Shown one piece after another: positions 16,458 to 23,992 of a DNA stretch of 64,000 nucleotides (position 1 is the stretch's first letter; the number at the start of each line of letters is the position of its first letter). The stretch comes from JAGVSZ01 sp035456405 (lineage in GTDB: Bacteria; Pseudomonadota; Gammaproteobacteria; Burkholderiales; SG8-39): contig DATIDG010000080.1 in assembly GCA_035456405.1 (NCBI GenBank), forward strand, positions 1 through 64,000, in the 5' to 3' direction. A program made the position numbers and the translations under genes. The notes under the pieces are model-generated. The model made no database searches. It saw nothing but the letters and a program-made list of their open reading frames with translations, and had not been told where the DNA came from.

Positions 16458-17020
16458 AGCTCGATGCCTCGTGCCTTGAGCGCATTGGCCAAGGCGTGAG
16501 CCGCGCGCGAGCAGTGCGTCTTGACGCTGCCCTCCGAGCATCCCATTACGGCAGCGGTCTCTGCAACGTCGAATTCCTCCCAGTAACGAAGAAGAAAGGC
16601 CTCGCGTTGACGGGCCGGCAGCTTCCTGATTTCTTTCTCAATAATTTCAATTAGTTGCGACTGCTCGAGGCGTTCGTCCGGCGACTTCTCGTGGGTAGGA
16701 CCAGCCTCCGCCTCGAGGGTTTCCAAGGGGTCTGCATCCTCGTCGTCGCGCCTGCCACCGAGCGCGGACAGGAGCGTGGTCCACAGCGAACGGACCTTGC
16801 GGCGGCGGAAGTAGTCGCGAATCGCGTTTTGCAGAATGCGCTGGAACAGGAGGGGAAGCTCCTGGGGCGGCTTCCCCCCGTACTTCTCGGCGAGCCGCAG
16901 CATCGCGTCCTGCACGATGTCGAGCGCGGCCTCGTCGTCGCGAACGGCGAAGAGCGCCTGCTTGAAGGCGCGCCGTTCGACGCCAGCCAGGAAATCGGAG
17001 AGTTCGGTGCGTGTCGCCAG
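16454..17020 (-). CDS. RNA polymerase sigma factor, ECF type
   Basis: 188 residues if it starts at CTG 17020. No ATG, GTG or TTG gives a sensible family N-terminus: the nearest is a GTG about 90 bases upstream that would add a low-complexity Arg/Ala stretch. The CTG reads LATRTELSDFLAGVERRAFKQALFAV and has AAGGA 7 bases upstream. Region 2: DEAALDIVQDAMLRLAEKY and FQRILQNAIRDYFRRRKVRSLW; region 4: LPARQREAFLLRYWEEFDVAETAAVMGCSEGSVKTH (helix-turn-helix, split here). The Asp/Glu-rich linker is between. It heads a unit with DUF3619, DUF3106 and RDD genes. Confidence 0.88.
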   Translation of the reverse strand: MATRTELSDFLAGVERRAFKQALFAVRDDEAALDIVQDAMLRLAEKYGGKPPQELPLLFQRILQNAIRDYFRRRKVRSLWTTLLSALGGRRDDEDADPLETLEAEAGPTHEKSPDERLEQSQLIEIIEKEIRKLPARQREAFLLRYWEEFDVAETAAVMGCSEGSVKTHCSRAAHALANALKARGIEL

Positions 17021-17193
17021 GGGCGAATCCTTGTTATCGCCGTCGCGCGGTCCGGCGCCCCGCCGGCCGCGGCCCGATCTCCGGCCCGCTCGTCGGGCGG
17101 CCGCTACTGCTCGTGCGCGCACGCCGCCGACCAGAATCGCCGGCGATGGTAGCAAAGGGGGTGGGTCGGCGCAGCGTTCCGTCACCCCGCGGC

Positions 17194-17222
17194 TTGACCC
17201 AATCCATCCGAGCCGATAACCT
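17194..17222 (+). promoter_or_regulatory. Weak candidate promoter upstream of ilvB
   Basis: TTGACC (17194-17199), 17-base spacer, TAACCT (17217-17222). The -10 is only 3 of 6 consensus. Just downstream, TTGAC (17222-17226) and GTCAA (17234-17238) form a 5-bp dyad. The ilvB ATG is at 17265. No Ile/Val/Leu-rich leader ORF was found in this stretch. Confidence 0.3.
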
Positions 17223-17264
17223 TGACTATTTTCGTCAAAGATTCAACGCAATAGGATTCCCCGC

Positions 17265-19007
17265 ATGGACTCTGGGACCAATGGGACCAAGCTCGTCGCG
17301 CCCGAACTCACCGGCGCGGAGATCGTCATCCGCTGCCTCGAGGCCGAGGGCGTCGAGTACGTCTTCGGCTACCCCGGTGGCGCGGTGCTCTTCATTTACG
17401 ACGAGCTGTTCAAGCAGGACAAGGTCAAGCACGTACTGGTCCGGCACGAGCAGGGCGCGACTCATGCCGCTGACGCCTATTCCCGCGCGAGCGACAAGGT
17501 CGGCGTGTGTCTGGTCACCTCGGGGCCGGGCGTGACGAATGCCGTCACCGGCATCGCGACCGCGTACATGGATTCGATCCCGATGGTGGTCATCTCGGGG
17601 CAGGTTCCGACGCACGCGATCGGGCTAGACGCCTTCCAGGAGTGCGACACCGTCGGCATCACGCGGCCGTGCGTGAAGCACAACTTCCTCGTGAAGGACG
17701 TCCGCGACGTCGCCGCGACGATCAAGAAGGCGTTCCACATCGCCCGCACCGGACGCCCCGGGCCGGTCGTCGTGGACATTCCGAAGGACGTGACCACCGC
17801 GCGCTGCCGATTCGAGTATCCCGAGTCGATCGCGATGCGCTCCTACAACCCGACGGTGAAGGGCCATCCCGGCCAGATCAAGAAGGCGGCGCAGCTCATC
17901 CTCGACGCGAAACGGCCGATGGTCTACACCGGGGGGGGCGTGATCCTTTCGGACGCCTCGGTGCAGCTCAAGCGGCTGGTGAAGATGCTCGGCTACCCGT
18001 GCACCAACACCCTGATGGGGCTGGGCGGCTATCCGGCCACCGACCCGCAGTTCCTCGGCATGCTCGGCATGCACGGCACCTACCAGGCGAACATGGCGAT
18101 GCAGCACTGCGACGTGCTCCTCGCCATCGGCGCGCGCTTCGACGACCGGGTCATCGGCAATCCGGCGCACTTCGGCTCGGTGCCACGCAAGATCGTGCAC
18201 GTCGACATCGATCCCTCGTCGATCTCCAAGCGGGTGAAGGTCGATGTGCCGATCGTGGGCAACGTGCGCGAAGTGCTCGACGAGCTCGTGAAGCTGCTGG
18301 ACGGCCAGACGGGCAAGATCGACCAGAGGGCGCTGAAGGCGTGGTGGGCGCAGATCGATCTCTGGCGGGCCAAGGACTGCCTGCGCTACGACCGCGCCGC
18401 CATGATCATCAAGCCGCAGTTCGTTATCGAGAAGCTCTACGAGGCGACCGGCGGCGACGCAATCGTCACTTCCGACGTCGGCCAGCACCAGATGTGGGCG
18501 GCGCAGTTCTACAAATTCGACAAGCCGCGCCGCTGGATCAACTCGGGTGGCCTCGGCACGATGGGATTCGGACTGCCTGCCGCGATGGGCGCGCAGTTCG
18601 CGAATCCCGGCGCCACCGTGGCGTGCGTGACCGGCGAGGCGAGCTTCATGATGTGCATGCAGGAGCTCTCCACCTGCAAGCAGTACCGCCTGCCGATCAA
18701 GATCGTGAACCTGAACAACCGCTACATGGGCATGGTCCGGCAGTGGCAGCAGTTCTTCCACGGCAACCGCTACTCCGAGTCGTACATGGACGCGCTGCCC
18801 GACTTCGTGAAGCTGGCGGAGAGCTTCGGCCACGTCGGCATGCGCATCGAAAAGCCGACGGACGTCGAGCCGGCGCTGCGCGAGGCGCTCAAGCGCAAGG
18901 ACGACCTGGTGTTCCTGGACTTCATCACCGACCAGGCCGAAAACGTCTACCCAATGGTGCCCGGCGGCAAGGGGATCTCCGAGATGATCCTCGCCGAGGA
19001 CCTGTGA
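17265..19007 (+). CDS. ilvB: Acetolactate synthase large subunit
   Basis: 580 residues. Thiamine-diphosphate enzyme joining two pyruvates (or pyruvate and 2-oxobutyrate) at the start of valine/leucine and isoleucine synthesis. The catalytic Glu is E62 in VRHEQGATHAADAY. FAD-linked domain: the VIGNPAHFGSVPRKIVHVDIDPSS region. ThDP-binding motif begins GEASFMMCMQELSTCKQY and ends LNNRYMGMVRQW; GEAS instead of the commoner GDGS is, as I recall, usual in betaproteobacteria. The gene is followed after 23 bases by ilvH. Confidence 0.96.
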   Translation: MDSGTNGTKLVAPELTGAEIVIRCLEAEGVEYVFGYPGGAVLFIYDELFKQDKVKHVLVRHEQGATHAADAYSRASDKVGVCLVTSGPGVTNAVTGIATAYMDSIPMVVISGQVPTHAIGLDAFQECDTVGITRPCVKHNFLVKDVRDVAATIKKAFHIARTGRPGPVVVDIPKDVTTARCRFEYPESIAMRSYNPTVKGHPGQIKKAAQLILDAKRPMVYTGGGVILSDASVQLKRLVKMLGYPCTNTLMGLGGYPATDPQFLGMLGMHGTYQANMAMQHCDVLLAIGARFDDRVIGNPAHFGSVPRKIVHVDIDPSSISKRVKVDVPIVGNVREVLDELVKLLDGQTGKIDQRALKAWWAQIDLWRAKDCLRYDRAAMIIKPQFVIEKLYEATGGDAIVTSDVGQHQMWAAQFYKFDKPRRWINSGGLGTMGFGLPAAMGAQFANPGATVACVTGEASFMMCMQELSTCKQYRLPIKIVNLNNRYMGMVRQWQQFFHGNRYSESYMDALPDFVKLAESFGHVGMRIEKPTDVEPALREALKRKDDLVFLDFITDQAENVYPMVPGGKGISEMILAEDL

Positions 19008-19030
19008 GTGCGGCGCGAGAGGCAACGAGC

Positions 19031-19576
19031 ATGAACGCGCCAGTCGCCAGCCCCTACACGCTGCCCGTCACCGAAGCGAAGGCAATGCGCCACATCATCT
19101 CCATCCTGCTCGAGAACGAGCCGGGCGCGCTGTCGCGCGTCGCGGGCCTCTTCTCGGCGCGCGGATACAACATCGAGTCGCTCACGGTCGCGCCCACCGA
19201 GGACGCGTCGCTGTCGCGGATGACGATCGTCACCACCGGCTCCGACGACGTGATCGAGCAGATCACGAAGCAGCTCAACAAGCTGATCGAGGTCGTGAAA
19301 CTGGTCGATCTCTCGGAAGCGCCGCACATCGAGCGCGAGCTGATGCTCATCAAGGTCCGCGCGACCGGCAAGGACCGCGAGGAGATGAAGCGCATGGCCG
19401 ACATCTTCCGCGGCCGCATCCTCGACGTCACCGAGACGACGTACACGATCGAGCTCACCGGCACTGGTTCGAAGCTCGACGCCTTCATCGAGGCGCTCGA
19501 CAAGGCGGCGATCCTGGAGACGGTGCGCACCGGCGCCTCGGGCATCGCGCGCGGCGAGCGGGTGCTGCGGGTCTAA
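19031..19576 (+). CDS. ilvH: Acetolactate synthase small (regulatory) subunit
   Basis: 181 residues from ATG 19031. The family usually starts at MRHIISILLENEPGALSR, which here is an in-frame ATG at 19085; either start is possible and the shorter one gives the usual length of about 163. ACT domain: RHIISILLENEPGALSRVAGLF and YNIESLTVAPTED, binding valine for feedback control in relatives. The C-terminal ALS_ss domain follows (RELMLIKVRATGKDREEMKR). It activates the large subunit encoded upstream. Confidence 0.94.
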   Translation: MNAPVASPYTLPVTEAKAMRHIISILLENEPGALSRVAGLFSARGYNIESLTVAPTEDASLSRMTIVTTGSDDVIEQITKQLNKLIEVVKLVDLSEAPHIERELMLIKVRATGKDREEMKRMADIFRGRILDVTETTYTIELTGTGSKLDAFIEALDKAAILETVRTGASGIARGERVLRV

Positions 19577-19588
19577 TTCTCAAGCGAA

Positions 19589-19612
19589 GGGGGAAGGGGG
19601 AAGGGGGAAGGG
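19589..19612 (+). other. G-quadruplex-type motif between ilvH and ilvC
   Basis: Four G runs on the plus strand, three of five G (19589-19593, 19596-19600, 19603-19607) and one of three G (19610-19612), each separated by AA. They meet the common rule for intramolecular quadruplexes with 2-base loops. The run is 69 to 92 bases before the ilvC ATG and would lie in the mRNA of ilvBHC. Confidence 0.6.
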
Positions 19613-19680
19613 CCGCGACCGGGCTCGCGGCCGTGCCTGCGTCCTGTCCATGTCTCCCGCCATAACCTGGGGGTAATGCA

Positions 19681-20697
19681 ATGAAGGTCTACTACGACAA
19701 GGACGCCGACCTCTCGCTCGTCAAGGGCAAGAAGGTCACGATCGTGGGCTACGGCTCGCAGGGCCACGCCCACGCCCTCAACCTGCAGGACTCGGGCGTG
19801 AAGGTCACGGTCGCCCTGCGCAAGGGGGGGGCGTCCTGGAACAAGGCGAAGAACGCCAAGCTGCAGGTGAAGGACATCCCGGACGCGGTGAAGGGCGCCG
19901 ATATCGTGATGATCCTGCTGCCGGACGAGCATCACGCGCAGATCTACCGCGACTACGTCGAGCCGAACATCAAGAAGGGAGCGGCGCTCGCGTTCGCGCA
20001 CGGCTTCAACATCCATTACGGCCAGATCCAGCCGCGCGCCGACCTCGACGTGTTCATGGTGGCACCCAAGGCGCCCGGCCACACGGTGCGCTCCACCTAC
20101 GTGCAGGGTGGCGGTACACCGATGCTGATCGCCCTGCACCAGAACCCGTCGAAGAAGGCGCGCGACATCGCGCTCTCCTACGCGGCCGCGATCGGGGGCG
20201 GCCGCGCCGGGATAATCGAGACGAACTTCAGGGAAGAGACCGAGACTGATCTCTTCGGCGAGCAGACGGTGCTGTGCGGCGGCTGCGTCGAGCTGGTGAA
20301 GGCAGGTTTCGAGACGCTGGTCGAGGCGGGGTACGCCCCGGAGATGGCGTACTTCGAGTGCCTGCACGAGCTGAAGCTGATCGTCGACCTCATGTACGAG
20401 GGCGGCATCGGCACGATGAACTACTCGATCTCCAACAACGCCGAGTACGGCGAGTACGTGACCGGGCCGAAGATCATCACCGACGAGACGAAGAAGGCGA
20501 TGCGCGCGGCGCTCGCGGACATCCAGTCCGGCGAGTACGCAAAGAGCTTCATCCTGGAGAACCGCGCGGGTGCGCCGACCCTGCTCTCGCGGCGCCGCAT
20601 GACCGCGCAGCACGAGATCGAGAAGGTGGGCGGAAAACTGCGCGAAATGATGCCGTGGATCCGCAAGAACCGTCTCGTCGACACGAGCAAGAACTAG
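19681..20697 (+). CDS. ilvC: Ketol-acid reductoisomerase (NADP+)
   Basis: 338 residues, class I length. Isomerises and reduces acetolactate. Rossmann motif GYGSQGHAHALN (residues 23-34) and metal ligands in the C-terminal knot domain: FREETETDLFGEQTVLCGG (Asp and Glu), then CLHELKLIVDLMYEGGI. The loop VALRKGGASWNKAKNA is of the NADP-preferring kind. Starts at ATG 19681, 104 bases after ilvH. Terminates with TAG. Confidence 0.97.
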   Translation: MKVYYDKDADLSLVKGKKVTIVGYGSQGHAHALNLQDSGVKVTVALRKGGASWNKAKNAKLQVKDIPDAVKGADIVMILLPDEHHAQIYRDYVEPNIKKGAALAFAHGFNIHYGQIQPRADLDVFMVAPKAPGHTVRSTYVQGGGTPMLIALHQNPSKKARDIALSYAAAIGGGRAGIIETNFREETETDLFGEQTVLCGGCVELVKAGFETLVEAGYAPEMAYFECLHELKLIVDLMYEGGIGTMNYSISNNAEYGEYVTGPKIITDETKKAMRAALADIQSGEYAKSFILENRAGAPTLLSRRRMTAQHEIEKVGGKLREMMPWIRKNRLVDTSKN

Positions 20698-20785
20698 GCG
20701 CGGCCTGCCGTAGCGGGAACGTTGCGCTCAGCGTGACCTGCGCCCGTCTGCCTTCTCCGTGCGCTCCGTGACCTCTGTGGCGGCA

Positions 20786-21427
20786 ATGTCGTCCTACCCG
20801 TATCCCGTCATCGCCCGCGAGGGCTGGCCGTTCCTCTCCGGGAGCATCGTGGCTGCGCTGGGAGTCGGCTGGCTCGCCGGTTGGTGGTGGTCGGTGCCGG
20901 TCTGGCTCGCGGCGCTTTTCGTGCTGCAGTTTTTCCGCGACCCGGCCCGTCAGATTCCGGGCGATGCGCGCACCGTCGTGGCGCCCGCCGACGGGCGCAT
21001 AGTGGCGGTGGAGAAGGCCGAGGACCCCTACCTCAAGCGCCAGGCGACGAAGGTGAGCGTCTTCATGAACGTGTTCAACGTCCACTCGAACCGCTCGCCG
21101 GTGGATGGCGAGGTGCGTCAGGCCTGGTATGACGCCGGGAGCTTCATCAATGCGGCGCTCGACAAGGCCTCGGTCGAGAACGAGCGCAACGCGCTGTGGC
21201 TGCGCGCGGACGCCGGGCAGGACGTGACCTGCGTCCAGATCGCCGGGCTGATCGCGCGGCGCATCCTGTGCTACGTGAAGGCCGGCGACCGGCTGAAGCG
21301 CGGCGACCGGTTCGGGTTCATCCGCTTCGGATCCCGCGTGGACCTGTATCTACCCGGCGAGGCGCGCGTGAAGGTCGAACTCGGGCAGAAGGTGTACGCC
21401 GGCAGCACGATCGTAGCGGAGCTCTGA
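20786..21427 (+). CDS. psd: Phosphatidylserine decarboxylase proenzyme
   Basis: 213 residues from ATG 20786 (MSSYPYPVIAREGWPF), which matches family starts; an upstream in-frame GTG at 20759 would add nine residues. Makes phosphatidylethanolamine. The self-cleavage motif Gly-Ser-Thr lies near the end (GSTIVAEL; Ser 207 becomes the pyruvoyl group). The N-terminal hydrophobic part (LSGSIVAALGVGWLAGWWWSVPVWLAALFVL) anchors it. VFMNVFNVHSNRSPVDG contains the conserved His. It is the short Psd type. pssA follows by 5 bases. Confidence 0.93.
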   Translation: MSSYPYPVIAREGWPFLSGSIVAALGVGWLAGWWWSVPVWLAALFVLQFFRDPARQIPGDARTVVAPADGRIVAVEKAEDPYLKRQATKVSVFMNVFNVHSNRSPVDGEVRQAWYDAGSFINAALDKASVENERNALWLRADAGQDVTCVQIAGLIARRILCYVKAGDRLKRGDRFGFIRFGSRVDLYLPGEARVKVELGQKVYAGSTIVAEL

Positions 21428-21432
21428 CCGCG

Positions 21433-22194
21433 GTGGCCGAGCTGCATCGCGAGCGCAGGGGCATGCTTCGGGGCGCGCTGCGCCGTCGCGGCATCTACCT
21501 GCTGCCGAACCTTTTCACGACCGCGGCGCTGTTCTTCGGGTTCTACGCCATCGTGCAGGCGATGAACTCGCAGTACGAGCAGGCGGCGATCGCGGTGTTC
21601 ATCGCGATGGTGCTCGATGGCCTGGACGGGCGCGTTGCGCGCTTGACGCGTACGCAGAGCGAGTTCGGCGCGGAGTACGACAGCCTGGCCGACATGGTCT
21701 CGTTCGGCGCGGCACCGGCGCTGATCATGTACGTGTGGGCGCTGCAGCCCCTGGGCCGGCTCGGCTGGATTGCGGCCTTCGTCTATTGCGTCGGAGCCGC
21801 GCTGCGCCTCGCGCGATTCAACACCAACATCGGTGTCGTCGACGGGCGCTTCTTCCAGGGCCTGCCGAGCCCGGCGGCAGCGGCCCTGGTCGCAGGCTTC
21901 GTGTGGATCGTCGACGACTTCCAGATCGAGCGGCTGGACTGGCTGCGGTGGGCGGCCTGGGCGGTGACGCTCTTCGCCGGCATAACGATGGTCACGAACG
22001 TGCCGTACTACAGCTTCAAGGACATCAACTTCCGGCGCAGCGTGCCGTTCTGGTCGATTCTGGTCATCGTGCTCGCGCTGATCCTGGTCTCGGCCAACCC
22101 GCCGATGGTGCTGTTCGGTCTGTTCGTGGCCTATTCGCTCTCCGGCTACGGCATCTGGATCTGGGGCCTGCGCAAGCCGCGCCCGGCGGCCTGA
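21433..22194 (+). CDS. pssA: CDP-diacylglycerol-serine O-phosphatidyltransferase
   Basis: 253 residues from GTG 21433 (ATG 21463 is an alternative). Makes phosphatidylserine from CDP-diacylglycerol and serine, the step before Psd. CDP-alcohol phosphotransferase motif DGLDGRVARLTRTQSEFG followed by AEYDSLADMVSFGAAPAL, with the three conserved Asp. Eight or so membrane segments follow. psd and pssA are adjacent and together give a phosphatidylethanolamine pathway between the valine and leucine genes. Confidence 0.94.
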   Translation: MAELHRERRGMLRGALRRRGIYLLPNLFTTAALFFGFYAIVQAMNSQYEQAAIAVFIAMVLDGLDGRVARLTRTQSEFGAEYDSLADMVSFGAAPALIMYVWALQPLGRLGWIAAFVYCVGAALRLARFNTNIGVVDGRFFQGLPSPAAAALVAGFVWIVDDFQIERLDWLRWAAWAVTLFAGITMVTNVPYYSFKDINFRRSVPFWSILVIVLALILVSANPPMVLFGLFVAYSLSGYGIWIWGLRKPRPAA

Positions 22195-22208
22195 CCCGGC
22201 ACCCCCCG

Positions 22209-22237
22209 TTGCGCCTGGTGCGGATTGCCGCTATAGT
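22209..22237 (+). promoter_or_regulatory. Candidate promoter of the leuA leader
   Basis: TTGCGC (22209-22214), 17-base spacer, TATAGT (22232-22237). The -10 is 5 of 6, the -35 only 3 of 6. Predicted start at about 22243-22245, essentially the ATG of the leader peptide. Confidence 0.55.
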
Positions 22238-22244
22238 CGTCCGC

Positions 22245-22325
22245 ATGCCTCGCGAAGCGATCTCGATCCTCTCGCTTCTCCTCCGCAGCCTGCTGCTCGG
22301 GCTGCTGCTGCGCCTCGCGCGCTAG
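22245..22325 (+). CDS. Leucine-rich leader peptide upstream of leuA
   Basis: 26 codons ending in TAG. Eleven codons are Leu (five CTC, five CTG, one CTT), in runs of two to three, with Arg and Ser between; residues 11-13, 16-18 and 20-22 are LLL triplets. It begins about 50 bases after pssA and ends 91 bases before leuA, the first enzyme specific to leucine synthesis. This is what a transcription-attenuation leader sensing charged tRNA-Leu would look like. GCAGCC (22286-22291) and GGCTGC (22301-22306) can pair inside the Leu run. No clear ribosome site precedes the ATG, and the promoter prediction leaves little or no 5' UTR, so initiation may be leaderless. Confidence 0.75.
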   Translation: MPREAISILSLLLRSLLLGLLLRLAR

Positions 22326-22357
22326 CACACCCACACCCCCAATTCGGTTTGTTCCTA

Positions 22358-22381
22358 CGCGACGCGGAGATCCGCGGCGCG
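22358..22381 (+). promoter_or_regulatory. Hairpin in the leuA leader region
   Basis: Stem CGCGACGCGG/CCGCGGCGCG with one A-G mismatch, loop AGAT. There is no U-tract after it, only GGAAAGCCTTAAGG, so it is not a textbook intrinsic terminator. It lies between the leader peptide stop and the leuA ribosome site GGGAG. Confidence 0.5.
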
Positions 22382-22416
22382 GGAAAGCCTTAAGGCGCAC
22401 CCACCGGGAGACCACC

Positions 22417-23970
22417 ATGAGCACCGACCGCCTCATCATCTTCGACACGACGCTCCGCGACGGGGAGCAGAGCCCTGGCGCATCGATGACGAAGGAGGAG
22501 AAGCTGCGCATCGCGAAGCAGCTCGAGCGCCTGCGCGTCGACGTCATCGAGGGCGGTTTCCCGGCCGCGTCCAACGGCGACTTCGAGGCGGTGCGCGCGA
22601 TCGCCAACGCAATCAAGGATTCGACCGTCGCAGGGCTGTGCCGGGCGAACGACCGCGACATCGCGCGCGGGGTCGAGGCGCTCAAGGGCGCGAAATCGTG
22701 GCGCGTGCACACGTTTATCGCGACCAGCCCGCTGCACATGGAGAAGAAGCTGCGCATGACGCCGGAGCAGGTGCTTGAACAGGCGCGGCTCGCGGTCCGG
22801 TTCGCGCGCAACCACTGCCCCGACGTCGAGTTCTCGCCCGAGGACGGGAGCCGCTCCGAGGTCGACTTCCTCTGCAGGGTGCTCGAAGCCGTGATCAAGG
22901 AAGGGGCGACGACGATCAACATCGCAGACACCGTGGGCTATGCAGTCCCGCAGCAGTTCGGCGAGTTCATCAAGACTCTGCGCAGCCGGATCCCGAACTC
23001 GGACCAGGCGCGCTGGTCCGTCCATTGCCACAACGACCTGGGCATGGCGGTCGCGAACTCGCTCGCTGGCGTGGTGATCGGCGGGGCGCGCCAGGTCGAG
23101 TGCACGATCAACGGCCTCGGGGAGCGCGCCGGCAACACCTCGCTCGAGGAGATCGTGATGGCGGTGAAGACGCGCAAGGACTTCTTCGGTCTCGATACGC
23201 GCGTCGACACGACGCAGATCGTGCAGGCGTCGCGGCTGGTGTCGCAGATCACCGGATTCGTAGTGCAGCCGAACAAGGCGGTCGTCGGTGCAAACGCGTT
23301 CGCGCACGCCTCCGGCATCCACCAGGACGGCGTGCTCAAGGCGCGCCAGACCTACGAGATCATGACCGCCGAGGACGTGGGCTGGAGCACGAACAAGATC
23401 GTGCTCGGCAAGCTGTCAGGGCGCAACGCGTTCAAGCAGCGCCTGAAGGAGATCGGGATCGAGCTCGACAGCGAGGAGGCCGTCAACGGGGCATTCCAGA
23501 AGTTCAAGGATCTCGCTGACAAGAAGGCCGAGATCTTCGACGAGGACCTCCAGATGCTCGTTTCGAATGAGGCGGTGACGGCTGAGAGGGAGCACTGGAA
23601 GCTCGTGCACCTTAACCAGGCGAGCGGCATGGGTGAGCGGCCCCACGCCGCAATCGTCCTCAACGAAGCGGGCACGGAGCGTAAGGCGGACTCGCACGGG
23701 GACGGCCCGGTGGATGCCACGTTCAAGGCGATCGAAAGCATCGCGAAAAGCGGGTCGGACCTGCTGCTCTATTCGGTGAACGCGGTGACGCAGGGCACCG
23801 AGTCGCAGGGGGAAGTGACGGTGCGTCTCGCAAGAGGGGGGCGGATCGTGAACGGCGTCGGTGCAGACACGGACATCATAGTCGCCTCGGCCAAGGCCTA
23901 CGTTAACGCGCTGAACAAGCTCGCGAGCGACGCGCCGATCAACCCGCAACACGACGCAATGACGCCCTGA
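22417..23970 (+). CDS. leuA: 2-isopropylmalate synthase
   Basis: 517 residues. Condenses acetyl-CoA with 2-oxoisovalerate, first committed step to leucine. The N-terminal TIM barrel has FDTTLRDGEQSPG (residues 8-20, metal and substrate binding) and SVHCHNDLGMAVANS with the conserved His pair. A linker domain follows, then a C-terminal LeuA allosteric domain (from about 390) in which leucine binds in relatives; ATFKAIESIAKS lies there. Preceded by a leucine leader peptide, so both transcription attenuation and feedback are expected. Confidence 0.97.
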   Translation: MSTDRLIIFDTTLRDGEQSPGASMTKEEKLRIAKQLERLRVDVIEGGFPAASNGDFEAVRAIANAIKDSTVAGLCRANDRDIARGVEALKGAKSWRVHTFIATSPLHMEKKLRMTPEQVLEQARLAVRFARNHCPDVEFSPEDGSRSEVDFLCRVLEAVIKEGATTINIADTVGYAVPQQFGEFIKTLRSRIPNSDQARWSVHCHNDLGMAVANSLAGVVIGGARQVECTINGLGERAGNTSLEEIVMAVKTRKDFFGLDTRVDTTQIVQASRLVSQITGFVVQPNKAVVGANAFAHASGIHQDGVLKARQTYEIMTAEDVGWSTNKIVLGKLSGRNAFKQRLKEIGIELDSEEAVNGAFQKFKDLADKKAEIFDEDLQMLVSNEAVTAEREHWKLVHLNQASGMGERPHAAIVLNEAGTERKADSHGDGPVDATFKAIESIAKSGSDLLLYSVNAVTQGTESQGEVTVRLARGGRIVNGVGADTDIIVASAKAYVNALNKLASDAPINPQHDAMTP

Positions 23971-23992
23971 GGGGAGCGGCCAGGAAGTGAAC

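Noticed and set aside
17100..17264. Leader peptide upstream of ilvB
   Set aside because: The only ATG ORF there is not enriched in Ile, Val or Leu and runs into the ilvB region.
17625..19025. 466-codon minus-strand ORF over ilvB
   Set aside because: Shadow of ilvB, rich in His, Arg, Val and Glu, with no domain.
19585..19612. Short G/A repeat as a CRISPR-like or minisatellite array
   Set aside because: Only three to four 7-base units, no spacers; better described as a G-quadruplex motif.
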